DNA of 47,164 nt from positions 1 to 47,164 of the IMG/VR virus record IMGVR_UViG_3300046096_000127. One strand, 5' to 3'. Position 1 is the stretch's first letter, and each line of letters begins with the position of its first letter. The position numbers were made by a program, and so were the translations under genes. The DNA comes from a virus. Under the pieces are notes generated by a model. The model was not told the origin of the DNA. It ran no database searches and saw nothing but the letters and a program-made list of their open reading frames with translations. Positions 30,311-38,052 of this stretch are shown piece after piece.

Positions 30311-30342
30311 AGAAAAGACCAGACTCTCGCCTGGCCTTCTCT
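30311..30342 (-). terminator. rho-independent terminator after primase gene
   Basis: On the - strand, bases 30342-30331 pair with 30322-30311 as a 12-bp stem with an 8-base loop, followed by TTTTAT. Two of the pairs are G-U in the - strand RNA but would be A-C mismatches in the + strand RNA, so the element terminates leftward transcription. It starts 6 bases past the primase stop codon. Confidence 0.75.
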
Positions 30343-30348
30343 AATCTA

Positions 30349-32991
30349 CTAGAAGCTCTTTGCAGCTCGAAGCGTAGTGCCCCAATCTACCTCACCGCTA
30401 GGCACAGCGCGAGGGTTCAGAGTACGGTCCTTAATCTCAGCACGTACGCCTTGACCTACAACATTTAGGCCACGGTCAGATAGCTTACGCTGGAATGCAA
30501 TCTGAGTCATAGGACGCTCTCCACGCTCATCTGACCACATGCGATAGACACTATAGAGGCTCTTGATAGTGACTGAAGTACCATCAGACTCCTTAGTCTC
30601 CTCATCTAGGAAGAGTCCAATACGGTCTTCATTCTTGCGGTAGATGTCAGCTGCATCGCGAACTGCAGCACACCAACCTAGAGGGTCACGTGCACTAGAG
30701 CCTAGATACTTGATAGCACCTTCAACAGCCCATGAAAGAACAGCAGGAAGTCCACCCTCTGGATCAGATAGGTATGCCTTGAGGTCAGGGTCTGAGGTCT
30801 CAGGGATGTTCAACCATGGGATTGGACGGAGACGACGCCACATAGCATCATCATTAATAATCGGGCGGTGGTTAGTAGTAACCCACATCTTCCCCTGAGC
30901 CTTAAAAGTGAATGGCTTCTCACCTGGAGAACGACCCTGAATAGTAGAGGAACCAGTCATCTGCTTAATCTGGTTTTCGTTTAGACGTTCAGACTCTGGC
31001 AACTCATCGATCCAGATCATACGCTTACCACGCAGCTCAGCCATGTAGTACTGAGCAGACGAGTCATTACCGCCCTTACCAGCTGCCATGATTTCTGAAG
31101 GCAACTTACCGGCATACTGCTCGGTACCAAGTGCGTTAACAATAGTCTCAACAAATGTATTTTTACCAGAACCTGGAGGACCGTAAACCAAGAACAGAAC
31201 ATCCTGGTTGCTGAGGCCAGTCAAGGTATAACCAGCTGCTCGCTGGATCCACTCCTGAAGCTCCTTGTCGCCACCAGTTGCATAGTCAATGAACTGCTCC
31301 CAGCGCACGTTACGTAGGCCAGGAGTGTACGACACAGGAGCACGCTTTGTAATGTAGAGGTCTGGACGGCCTTCAAGCTTGTCACCAGTACGCAAGTCAA
31401 CTACACCATTGAGCACACCAAGCAAGTGCGCATCGCCATCCCAACGCTCAACACCAGTGACGATACGCGGGTCTGAGTTAGCATTCTTAATGGTTCCAGT
31501 AATAACTGCATTTGACTTGGCCTTCTTAGCCCAGCTGACTAGCTCCTGACGCTTAGTGTCATCGCTAGCTGGGTAGTTAGCAACTTCACCAGCAATAACT
31601 GGAGATAGCTTCTTAGCAAGTTCTTGAATCCTTAGGTCCTCTGAGTCTGGACACCAGTACCCGCCATTCCAGTGGAACCAACCTAGACCAGCAGTGTAGC
31701 GAATTGCAGAGCCAAAGGTATCAACTAGACGACGACCATTACCAACATCAGTTAGGGTGCGGTATCCCGGACGGCCTCCATCGGCATCTTCTAGAGCATC
31801 AACGTCATTAGGCAGTAGCAAGTTTCCATTGCTAGTAGCATCCGATACAGACATGCCCTGCTCAACTAGTTCAGCAATAGCTGAACCTACGGCTCCGCCA
31901 CTAGCAACAGGCATAAGCTCTCGATCGAATACAGAACCCTCTGGAGCGCTCTCCTGCGGCTGCTCTGAGGCATTCTGTGCCCAGGTTGCACCCTGATTTG
32001 CTACCCAGTCGGTGAGTCCCGGCCACGAGCGGTCAATCTTAGGGTTATTAGCAACAAAGTCAATCGCACGGTGAGTGTGCATGAGTAGCGAGTTGACTCC
32101 CTCTAGTTCCATAGGAGGGTGAACCATCTCGTGGTTGAAGCGAATCATCATAGATTCAATAGCTAGACGGCCCTTGTCGTCCGTACCAAACTTGTTAGCT
32201 AGGGCACAGGCTAGACGGTAGATCTCAACAGCACGGTGACCTTCTTGAATACCTTCAGAAAGAATCTTGTCAACGTCAACCTTTTCGCCACCGAACTCAA
32301 GGTCGGACATCCAGTCCCAGCTGCCTTCACGGTAGTTACTACCGCTTCCAGTACGCAAAGCCTTAGCACGTAGGACCGCGAGAAGCTCTTCAGGAGCTTC
32401 TGCAATTTCCATGTTCCATGGCTCGTGCCCTTCCTTCCAGTCATAGGTAGTCCCAGAGAAGTGGCGCGAAGGGGTGATTAGGATGTATCCGTTGTGCTTG
32501 ATATCGATGCCCTTGAGACCAGACTTGTCTAGGTTCCCTAGGAACTTCTCATTCGGGTTGCACTTATAGATAAGGTGACGACCACGAACAATCTTGCCGC
32601 GAATGTTGTATTCGCCGGTGATGGCTTCTACTGTTGGAGGTAGGTTACCTTCGGCACGCTCTTCAAGAATCTGAAAAGAGTCGTCACCACCCGAGCGTGG
32701 GTCGACATCGATGGCAAAGAATCCAGATGGCTTACAGAAAACACCAATGTTGTAGTCAGGGTTTTGTTCATACCACTTAGCTACTATGGCAGGGTCACTA
32801 GATGCCTCAGTGTTCCAGTTGTGTAGCGCTGGGTGCTTGCCTACATCCTTGGAGTCGCCATGCGGCTTACCGCATGTACAACGACCACCCTCATCAATAC
32901 CGTGAACTGGGAGCAATACCCAACCCTTTTTGGCGTACCAAGCAGCACCCTGTGCTAGCCGACCATTGCCTGCGCTCTCCCAGCTGCTCAT
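30349..32991 (-). CDS. primase-polymerase / D5-type SF3 helicase (880 aa)
   Basis: A replicative primase-helicase. Residues 15-210 are a bifunctional primase-polymerase (AEP) domain with GWVLLPVHG, the metal-binding pair AIDVDP (D95, D97), and GRHLIYK (138-143); C38, C40, H44 may bind zinc. A linker leads to a D5_N-like region (about 435-590) and an SF3 helicase with Walker A GPPGSGKN (604-611), Walker B MIWIDE (658-663), sensor TTNHRP (705-710) and arginines at 719-722. It synthesises primers and unwinds the fork. The ATG overlaps the stop of an 11-codon leader ORF (TAATG), and a promoter lies at 33050-33078. It is the only replication gene outside the right-hand operon. Confidence 0.9.
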   Translation of the reverse strand: MSSWESAGNGRLAQGAAWYAKKGWVLLPVHGIDEGGRCTCGKPHGDSKDVGKHPALHNWNTEASSDPAIVAKWYEQNPDYNIGVFCKPSGFFAIDVDPRSGGDDSFQILEERAEGNLPPTVEAITGEYNIRGKIVRGRHLIYKCNPNEKFLGNLDKSGLKGIDIKHNGYILITPSRHFSGTTYDWKEGHEPWNMEIAEAPEELLAVLRAKALRTGSGSNYREGSWDWMSDLEFGGEKVDVDKILSEGIQEGHRAVEIYRLACALANKFGTDDKGRLAIESMMIRFNHEMVHPPMELEGVNSLLMHTHRAIDFVANNPKIDRSWPGLTDWVANQGATWAQNASEQPQESAPEGSVFDRELMPVASGGAVGSAIAELVEQGMSVSDATSNGNLLLPNDVDALEDADGGRPGYRTLTDVGNGRRLVDTFGSAIRYTAGLGWFHWNGGYWCPDSEDLRIQELAKKLSPVIAGEVANYPASDDTKRQELVSWAKKAKSNAVITGTIKNANSDPRIVTGVERWDGDAHLLGVLNGVVDLRTGDKLEGRPDLYITKRAPVSYTPGLRNVRWEQFIDYATGGDKELQEWIQRAAGYTLTGLSNQDVLFLVYGPPGSGKNTFVETIVNALGTEQYAGKLPSEIMAAGKGGNDSSAQYYMAELRGKRMIWIDELPESERLNENQIKQMTGSSTIQGRSPGEKPFTFKAQGKMWVTTNHRPIINDDAMWRRLRPIPWLNIPETSDPDLKAYLSDPEGGLPAVLSWAVEGAIKYLGSSARDPLGWCAAVRDAADIYRKNEDRIGLFLDEETKESDGTSVTIKSLYSVYRMWSDERGERPMTQIAFQRKLSDRGLNVVGQGVRAEIKDRTLNPRAVPSGEVDWGTTLRAAKSF

Positions 32992-33026
32992 TAGTGGTCC
33001 GCCTTGTCGTCGTTAAAGAAATTCAT
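32991..33026 (-). CDS. possible 11-residue leader peptide (MNFFNDDKADH)
   Basis: An ATG at 33026 has a GGAG core 5 bases upstream, clearly better than anything directly before the primase start. It encodes MNFFNDDKADH and stops in a TAATG overlap with the primase ATG. This suggests ribosomes load here and reinitiate at the primase gene. It may be a regulatory leader, or just an entry site. Whether the peptide itself matters is unknown. Confidence 0.45.
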   Translation of the reverse strand: MNFFNDDKADH

Positions 33027-33049
33027 ATGCTCTCCAGTAGATAAAAATC

Positions 33050-33078
33050 AGCATACACCCGAATGCGGGCATCTGCAA
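33050..33078 (-). promoter_or_regulatory. candidate promoter of the primase gene
   Basis: On the - strand TTGCAG (33078-33073) and TATGCT (33055-33050) are separated by exactly 17 bases, and the -10 is preceded by TG. The spacer contains a small dyad CCCG-catt-CGGG (33069-33058). The predicted start point near 33042 leaves a short leader with GGAG before the ATG at 33026. Confidence 0.45.
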
Positions 33079-33095
33079 GTTGAAACATTTTTTCG

Positions 33096-33109
33096 AGGCA
33101 GAACTGCCT
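33096..33109. promoter_or_regulatory. 14-bp dyad, candidate operator between divergent promoters
   Basis: AGGCAG-aa-CTGCCT is a perfect inverted repeat with a 2-base centre, too tight for an RNA hairpin but fitting a dimeric DNA-binding protein. It lies between the leftward promoter (33050-33078) and the rightward -10 (33164-33169), where one regulator could act on both. Confidence 0.45.
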
Positions 33110-33160
33110 ACTTACTGGCGGCTCGATCTAACAGCCCGTCAAATAAGGACGACCCTTATA

Positions 33161-33169
33161 GGGTAAAAT
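33161..33169 (+). promoter_or_regulatory. promoter-like -10 for the membrane protein/phosphoesterase operon
   Basis: GGG followed by TAAAAT at 33164-33169, the same motif as at the fibre cassettes. The region just before it (CCCTTATAGGG, 33153-33163) is itself a short dyad. The leader to the ATG at 33218 has an AGCAA-acttaa-TTGCT hairpin (33177-33192). Sharing this motif with the fibre cassettes suggests co-expression, probably late. Confidence 0.5.
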
Positions 33170-33217
33170 TGTAAGAAGCAAACTTAATTGCTGTCCCTAG
33201 AGAATCTATTATAGGTC

Positions 33218-33559
33218 ATGACTAACGAGATTATTTTTACTATTGCAGCCGTTATTACCGCTGTCGGAGTCATCATTGGTGGCCTCATCGCGATTTACCG
33301 ATTCGTTAAAAAGATTAGCGACTCCATCGGCGTGGATAAAAATGGACGTACCCTTGCAGAGCGTCTAGATCGTGTAGAGCACCAACTCTGGGAAAACGGT
33401 GGCAGCTCTCTAGCTGACCGAGTCAATATTATCGAAGCTCATAGCATAAAAACTGCTGCTGAAGTTGGCGTAATTAGAGACTTCATTACTTCGGGGAATA
33501 GATTTGGCGATGCAACTCTTACACCAATTCGCAAAACTCGTGCAAAAAAAGTTAGCTAA
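33218..33559 (+). CDS. membrane protein, DUF2746-like (113 aa)
   Basis: One N-terminal membrane segment (residues about 5-28, IIFTIAAVITAVGVIIGGLI), then a basic stretch and a predicted helical region (TLAERLDRVEHQLWENGGSS, LADRVNIIEAHSIKTAAEVG), ending in lysine-rich TRAKKVS. This layout matches DUF2746-type proteins of actinophages, which often sit near lysis genes; a holin-like role is possible but no endolysin is in the window. AGG lies 4-7 bases before the ATG. Confidence 0.6.
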   Translation: MTNEIIFTIAAVITAVGVIIGGLIAIYRFVKKISDSIGVDKNGRTLAERLDRVEHQLWENGGSSLADRVNIIEAHSIKTAAEVGVIRDFITSGNRFGDATLTPIRKTRAKKVS

Positions 33560-33583
33560 ACGCGAAAACATGTAGTAACATTT

Positions 33584-33610
33584 TCCTAGTGACTAAATTA
33601 CACACTAGGA
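33584..33610 (+). promoter_or_regulatory. hairpin covering the ribosome binding site of the HTH gene
   Basis: TCCTAGTG (33584-33591) pairs perfectly with CACTAGGA (33603-33610) around an 11-base loop. The right arm holds most of the AGGAGAG ribosome binding site (33607-33613) for the ATG at 33617. Folded, the mRNA would hide the site. As DNA it is also an inverted repeat right in front of a gene for a likely DNA-binding protein, so it may be its own operator. Confidence 0.6.
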
Positions 33611-33616
33611 GAGACA

Positions 33617-33886
33617 ATGTCTTTTGGGGACAAGCTCAAAGCAGCGGTTGACGAATCAGCTGTTAAATTATGTAAAATCGGTGTACTTCTTTCTGGCTCA
33701 GAACTCTCAGCTACCGACAAAAAGAATCTGACTGCTGTTCTAGCAGCCGCACCGGATGACCCTACGCGCGTACCTAATACAGTGCTGGGCAAGATCCTCC
33801 GTGAAGAAGGTCACGACATTAGCAATAGTGCCGTAGATCGACACCGCCGCCTTGACTGCGCATGCCACCAGGCGGTCAAGAACTAA
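33617..33886 (+). CDS. small helix-turn-helix-like protein (89 aa)
   Basis: Residues 52-78 (VPNTVLGKILREEGHDISNS, AVDRHRR) have the pattern of a helix-turn-helix with a basic recognition helix, as in the small DNA-binding proteins of actinophages that end in SAVxRHRRxxCxC. C81, C83 and H84 follow at once and could bind a metal. The 3' end overlaps the phosphoesterase gene as TAATG, a pair I have seen together in actinophage genomes. It may be a regulator or a DNA-packaging or processing accessory. The upstream hairpin suggests tight control of its level. Confidence 0.6.
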   Translation: MSFGDKLKAAVDESAVKLCKIGVLLSGSELSATDKKNLTAVLAAAPDDPTRVPNTVLGKILREEGHDISNSAVDRHRRLDCACHQAVKN

Positions 33887-35088
33887 TGGGCCTATCAGAT
33901 CGCTTAGAGGCTCTGGCCTCCCCGGGTAAGTCAGGGTCAGACTTTAAAGCTCTTAACACTCCAGAGAACTGGCGTCCAAGAATGGACATCGATAGTGTCT
34001 CTGGAGGCTTTCTTATTTCTGAGCCAAAGCCAGAAGGACAGTCCTCAGATGCCCGTCAGGTCTTAGAGGACTTCGGGCTAGACCCCCTCTCATGGGAGGT
34101 TACATCTGTTCGACTAGGTAAGTGGCAGAAGTATGATGGCGAGTACCTAGAGTCTCAGCGTGTAAATGTCATCCCATCAAAGCTTTCTGCCGAAGACCAC
34201 TTAGATGCCGAGAAGCTCATCGATGAAGTAAAGAAGTGGCGTCCCCAGACTGGAATCAAGACCGCTACTGGTGAAGGCTCTTACGCGCTATTCCCTGCTG
34301 ATCAGCAGATTGGTAAGAAGGCAGCTTCTGGCGGAACCCAGCAGACTATTGACCGGCTACTACATCTTACCGAGTCATCTGTACAGCGCTTTAAGGCCTA
34401 CCAGAAGATGGGCCTGAACCTAGGAACTATCACACTAGGCCTCCCTGGTGACCATGTAGAGGGTAATACTTCTCAGGGTGGCCGACTACAGGGTCTTGCA
34501 GCTTCAGATCTAGGTATCACCGAACAGGTGCGTGTTGCACGTCGCTTGCTTATGGCACAGATTAAGGCGCACGCACCTCTTGCTCAGAACATGATTGTCC
34601 CAGTCATCAACGGAAACCATGATGAAGCTGGTCGCTATGTTGCAACTGACCCAGCCGATGGCTGGAATACTGAGATTGCTTCAGCCGTTCAAGACGCCTG
34701 TGCAGAAAACCCAGCTCTACAACACGTAGAGTTCCGCTTTCCATCTTCAGGCCACCAAACCCTTGTAACAGAGATTTGCGGTGTACACCTGGGAATGTTC
34801 CACGGTCACCAGGCTAACCAGAATAATATCGAGAAGTATCTTGCAAACCAGACACTAGGTCAGACCGCTCTAGGCGGCGCAGATATTTGGATTTCGGGAC
34901 ACTTCCACAACTTCCGCTCTATGGACATTGGTGACCGCCTATGGTGCCAGTGCCCAACTACTGACCCAGGCTCTGACTGGTACCGTGACCGTGCAGGCGC
35001 TCAATCGCGTGCGGGACTACTCACTATGGTGTTTGGCGGGAGCTACGATGCTCGCGAGCACCTAAGTGTTCTATCTGTAAAGGCTTAA
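33886..35088 (+). CDS. calcineurin-like metallophosphoesterase (400 aa)
   Basis: The metal-site motifs of the family are present in order: FPADQQIG (D139, Q141), GDHVEG (188-193), NGNHDE (242-247), GMFHGHQ and SGHFHNF. It therefore probably hydrolyses phosphoesters, perhaps nucleic acids in Mre11/SbcD fashion; the substrate is unknown. A 130-residue N-terminal extension precedes the first motif. I chose the ATG at 33886, which overlaps the previous TAA; an ATG at 33862 lies within the upstream gene. The first motif has Q where many relatives have H (DxH), which is tolerated in some branches of the family. Confidence 0.75.
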   Translation: MGLSDRLEALASPGKSGSDFKALNTPENWRPRMDIDSVSGGFLISEPKPEGQSSDARQVLEDFGLDPLSWEVTSVRLGKWQKYDGEYLESQRVNVIPSKLSAEDHLDAEKLIDEVKKWRPQTGIKTATGEGSYALFPADQQIGKKAASGGTQQTIDRLLHLTESSVQRFKAYQKMGLNLGTITLGLPGDHVEGNTSQGGRLQGLAASDLGITEQVRVARRLLMAQIKAHAPLAQNMIVPVINGNHDEAGRYVATDPADGWNTEIASAVQDACAENPALQHVEFRFPSSGHQTLVTEICGVHLGMFHGHQANQNNIEKYLANQTLGQTALGGADIWISGHFHNFRSMDIGDRLWCQCPTTDPGSDWYRDRAGAQSRAGLLTMVFGGSYDAREHLSVLSVKA

Positions 35089-35089
35089 T

Positions 35090-36139
35090 ATGAAGGTAGC
35101 GGTTTACTCGATCGCCCTAAATGAGAAGAACTTCTTAAAGCGTTGGTATGCCTCCGCTAAAGAAGCAGACTACATTTTGATTGCTGATACTGGCTCTACA
35201 GATGGTCTAGTTAAGGCAGCTAAAAAACTAGGCATCAACACCTTTGAGATTAAAGTATCTCCTTGGCGATTCGACGATGCCAAGAACTCTGCACTATCAC
35301 TACTCCCTGCAGATATTGACGTTGCAGTGTCTATGGATATGGATGAGGTCCTACTCCCTGGCTGGCGCGAGGAGTTGGAGAAGACATGGGAGCCAGATGC
35401 GACTATTCTCAATCACAAGTACCGCCATAACGGCGGCGCATGGCAGTGGCATTCTAAGATTCACGCTCGTAAAGGTTGCCGCTGGACTGGAGCGGTTCAT
35501 GAAACGCTTACCTGGGCAGGAGATGAGAAGACCTTATGGTCATCGAATATCTATCTGGATGAGTGGCAGGACACTTCAAAAAGCCGTAAAAGCTACCTTG
35601 ATCTTCTACACAAGAAGATTAAAGAGGGAGATACGGATTGGCGCACTAGGTATTTCCTAGCTAATGATTATCAGAATATTGGCAACTTAGATTCTGCAAT
35701 CTTTTGGCGTTCCGAAAGTTACGCTGCTTGCACCGAGGGGCCTATTGTAAAGTCTTACATAGCTAAGAACATCGCAGCAAATTATCAAGAACAAGCAAAT
35801 GTCGAATCTGCTTTAGAGTGGCTAGATGTAAGCCTAGAGCAGAGTAAAGAGCGAGAGACTTTGTTCGCTATAGCAAAACTACATTCAGCACTAGGGAACC
35901 ATCAATCAGCATATAACGCAGCGGTAGATTGTCTAGCTATCACAGAAAAGCGAGATGGCTTCACATATGACTCAGCGGCATGGGGTGCCATCCCGTATGA
36001 CCTACGAGCACTATCCGCTTACTATATTGGTAAGCCAGACGAGGCTTTAGAGTATGGCAAAAAAGCTTTAGAATTAGATCCAGAAAATCAAAGGTTGGTA
36101 GCCAACCTTAAGTGGTACGAGGAAGCAAATGACAAATAA
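35090..36139 (+). CDS. GT2-like glycosyltransferase with C-terminal TPR-like region (349 aa)
   Basis: GT-A fold signatures: VAVYSIALNEKNFLKRW, the nucleotide-binding DTGSTDG (33-39), and the metal-binding DMDE (83-86). The histidine-rich middle (KYRHNGGAWQWHSKIHARKG) and CHETL-like VHETLTW motif fit the catalytic domain. From about residue 190 helical pairs resemble TPR repeats (YFLANDYQNIGNLDSAIFWR, AIAKLHSALGNHQSAYNAAV), useful for binding a protein partner. It begins two bases after the phosphoesterase stop and overlaps its paralog by 11 bases. Confidence 0.75.
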   Translation: MKVAVYSIALNEKNFLKRWYASAKEADYILIADTGSTDGLVKAAKKLGINTFEIKVSPWRFDDAKNSALSLLPADIDVAVSMDMDEVLLPGWREELEKTWEPDATILNHKYRHNGGAWQWHSKIHARKGCRWTGAVHETLTWAGDEKTLWSSNIYLDEWQDTSKSRKSYLDLLHKKIKEGDTDWRTRYFLANDYQNIGNLDSAIFWRSESYAACTEGPIVKSYIAKNIAANYQEQANVESALEWLDVSLEQSKERETLFAIAKLHSALGNHQSAYNAAVDCLAITEKRDGFTYDSAAWGAIPYDLRALSAYYIGKPDEALEYGKKALELDPENQRLVANLKWYEEANDK

Positions 36140-37217
36140 AGTAAAGACTTGCGTATACGCTATCTCCCTAAACGAGATCAAGCACGTAGACCTATTTATG
36201 GATGCAAACGAAGGTGCTGACCTAGTACTTGTTTGTGACACCGGATCAACTGACGGAACTGTAGAACGTCTACGGGAACGCGGAGCAGTAGTCTATGAGA
36301 TTAGTCAGAAGCCCTGGCGTTTTGACGTTCCTCGCAATACGGCCCTAAGCCTAATCCCCGCTGATATTGACATCTGTCTAAGCATCGACCTAGATGAGTA
36401 TCTACAGCCTGGCTGGGTAGAAGCTATCCAAGCAGCCTGGGATGCTCACGACGGCAACATTCAACGAATCGCCTACGACTACATTTGGAACTGGAAGGAA
36501 GACGGAGTAACTCCTGGAATCCAGTTCTATGCAGACAAGGTACATTCACGTTTTGGTTATCGCTGGCGTCAGCCTTGCCATGAGACGCTCTACTGGGAAG
36601 CCGAAGGGCCGGAGAATAGGATTACTATTCCAAAGGTAGTCTTGCACCACCGAGCTGACCCTACAAAGAGTCGTTCACAGTATCTACCGCTATTGAAGCT
36701 AGCTGTTAAGGAGACCCCTCAGGATGACCGCAGTGCGTTCTACTATGCCAGAGAGCTATTCTTCTACGGCCACTATGATGAAGCAGCAGTAGAGTTTAAG
36801 CGTCACTTGTCTATCCCTACCGCCACCTGGGCACCAGAGCGTGCTGCATCCATGAGATATCTGGCAAAGGTAGAGCCAGCTAATAAGCTGGAGTGGCTAG
36901 ACAAGGCGATAGCTCAAGCGCCAGGCCGTCGGGAACCTTTGGTTGAGTACGCTCAGTTTATGTATGATCAGAAGAACTGGGAAAAGTGCTATGAAGTTTC
37001 TACCGAGGCACTGAGGATTGCAGAAAAGCCTCTAGATTACCTATGCGAGGACTTTGCATGGGGAGAGTTGCCTTATGATCTAGCAGCTATTGCTGCTTAT
37101 AACTTAGGCAAGTATCAAGAAGCTGCAGAGTATGGTGCCAAGGCCGTGGAGTTGAATCAAGAAGATATTCGTCTAAAGACTAATCTTGACTTTTACCTTG
37201 CTGCTTGTTCTTCCTAG
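36129..37217 (+). CDS. GT2-like glycosyltransferase, paralog of the preceding gene (362 aa)
   Basis: Same architecture as its neighbour: AISLNEIKHVDLF, DTGSTDGT (37-44), IDLDEYLQPGW with the DxD motif at 87-89, PCHETLYW, then TPR-like pairs (YYARELFFYGHYDEAAVEFK). Shared LSLIPADIDICLSIDLDE/LSLLPADIDVAVSMDMDE segments show recent common ancestry, so the pair arose by tandem duplication. Both active-site motifs are intact in both copies, arguing for two distinct acceptors or sequential sugar additions. Its 3' end overlaps the convergent whiB gene by 38 bases. Confidence 0.75.
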   Translation: MTNKVKTCVYAISLNEIKHVDLFMDANEGADLVLVCDTGSTDGTVERLRERGAVVYEISQKPWRFDVPRNTALSLIPADIDICLSIDLDEYLQPGWVEAIQAAWDAHDGNIQRIAYDYIWNWKEDGVTPGIQFYADKVHSRFGYRWRQPCHETLYWEAEGPENRITIPKVVLHHRADPTKSRSQYLPLLKLAVKETPQDDRSAFYYARELFFYGHYDEAAVEFKRHLSIPTATWAPERAASMRYLAKVEPANKLEWLDKAIAQAPGRREPLVEYAQFMYDQKNWEKCYEVSTEALRIAEKPLDYLCEDFAWGELPYDLAAIAAYNLGKYQEAAEYGAKAVELNQEDIRLKTNLDFYLAACSS

Positions 37218-37656
37218 CAGCTTGCGAGTGATAAGCCTCAACAGCGTTTGCACTAGTGCGGCTCTGCCAGCTGAACTTACAGTCTAGGCACTCAACCATT
37301 TTCATAGTAGACCAGCGTCCACCGTTAGGTCGGTCAATGGTATTAGTAGTTAGTGAAGATGTTTTTGCCTTACAGTACGGGCATAAAGGGAAACGCTTGT
37401 GGCGCATCTCCTGGCCTTCCCAGTTTACTGACAAGGTTCTACGTATTTTCTTGTAATCTAGGCCACCCCAGATCCCCCAGACCTGCTTAGTCTCTAGAGC
37501 CCACTTGGCACAATCAGCTCGAACAGGGCATTCAAAGCATAGTTTTTTAGCCTCGAACTGCTGGGATGGCTTGTTGGCAAAGAAGCTTTCTATATGCTTA
37601 GCATTTACTGGCTTAGCGCACTCTGCATCTTCGTGCCAGTCTGGAGATTCAATCAA
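37180..37656 (-). CDS. whiB: WhiB-family regulator with extra C-terminal zinc ribbon (158 aa)
   Basis: WhiB proteins hold a 4Fe-4S cluster and control transcription with the primary sigma factor, almost only in actinobacteria and their phages. The four ligands are here as C13, C40, C43 and C49 (LCFECPVRADC), followed by the signature GIWGG (61-65) and a basic stretch (KKIRR, 69-73). Unlike most WhiB proteins there is a further 90-residue tail with CPYC (92-95) and CLDC (123-126), a likely zinc ribbon. The start is a TTG overlapping the previous stop as TTGA; no ATG allows the first cysteine. It is the last gene of the leftward operon. Confidence 0.88.
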   Translation of the reverse strand: MIESPDWHEDAECAKPVNAKHIESFFANKPSQQFEAKKLCFECPVRADCAKWALETKQVWGIWGGLDYKKIRRTLSVNWEGQEMRHKRFPLCPYCKAKTSSLTTNTIDRPNGGRWSTMKMVECLDCKFSWQSRTSANAVEAYHSQAARKNKQQGKSQD

Positions 37657-37994
37657 AAGTCGTAAACCTTAACCCATGTAGTTGGAACTATATTTTCTAG
37701 AACTAGATCTTCAGGATTATCACCGTCAGCATCACAAGAGACAACACTTGTAGAGTCTTCTTCAGATGTTCCGGCATAGCCATGAGTAATCTCGCCACGA
37801 TCAATCATCATGAATCCTTGACTTAGAGAAAGTGCAATGCCTTCACGTTGCAATGCAGAAGCCAATGCCCTACGCACAACTTCGTGCTCGACATCAACAT
37901 GACCTTCTGTATGTAGCATCAAACCGTCAGACATTGCCTGATTGTCAGTGTCCCAAATAAACCAAAGGGACTCGCCAATACGAGAATCTTTCAT
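37653..37994 (-). CDS. uncharacterised protein (113 aa)
   Basis: I do not recognise it. It is acidic and soluble, with ESLWFIWDTDNQAMSDGLML, a helix rich in EVVRRALASALQREG and a strand-like ALSLSQGFMMIDRGE. The C-terminal part has a cluster of acidic residues (SEEDSTSVVSCDADGDNPED). It is joined to whiB by a 4-base overlap, so the two are expressed together. The ATG at 37994 has no strong ribosome binding site. Confidence 0.55.
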   Translation of the reverse strand: MKDSRIGESLWFIWDTDNQAMSDGLMLHTEGHVDVEHEVVRRALASALQREGIALSLSQGFMMIDRGEITHGYAGTSEEDSTSVVSCDADGDNPEDLVLENIVPTTWVKVYDF

Positions 37995-38052
37995 AGAAAG
38001 ATTGTATCTTGACGAATCCCTAGGTTAAGTTACGTTTACCGTGAATTACAAT

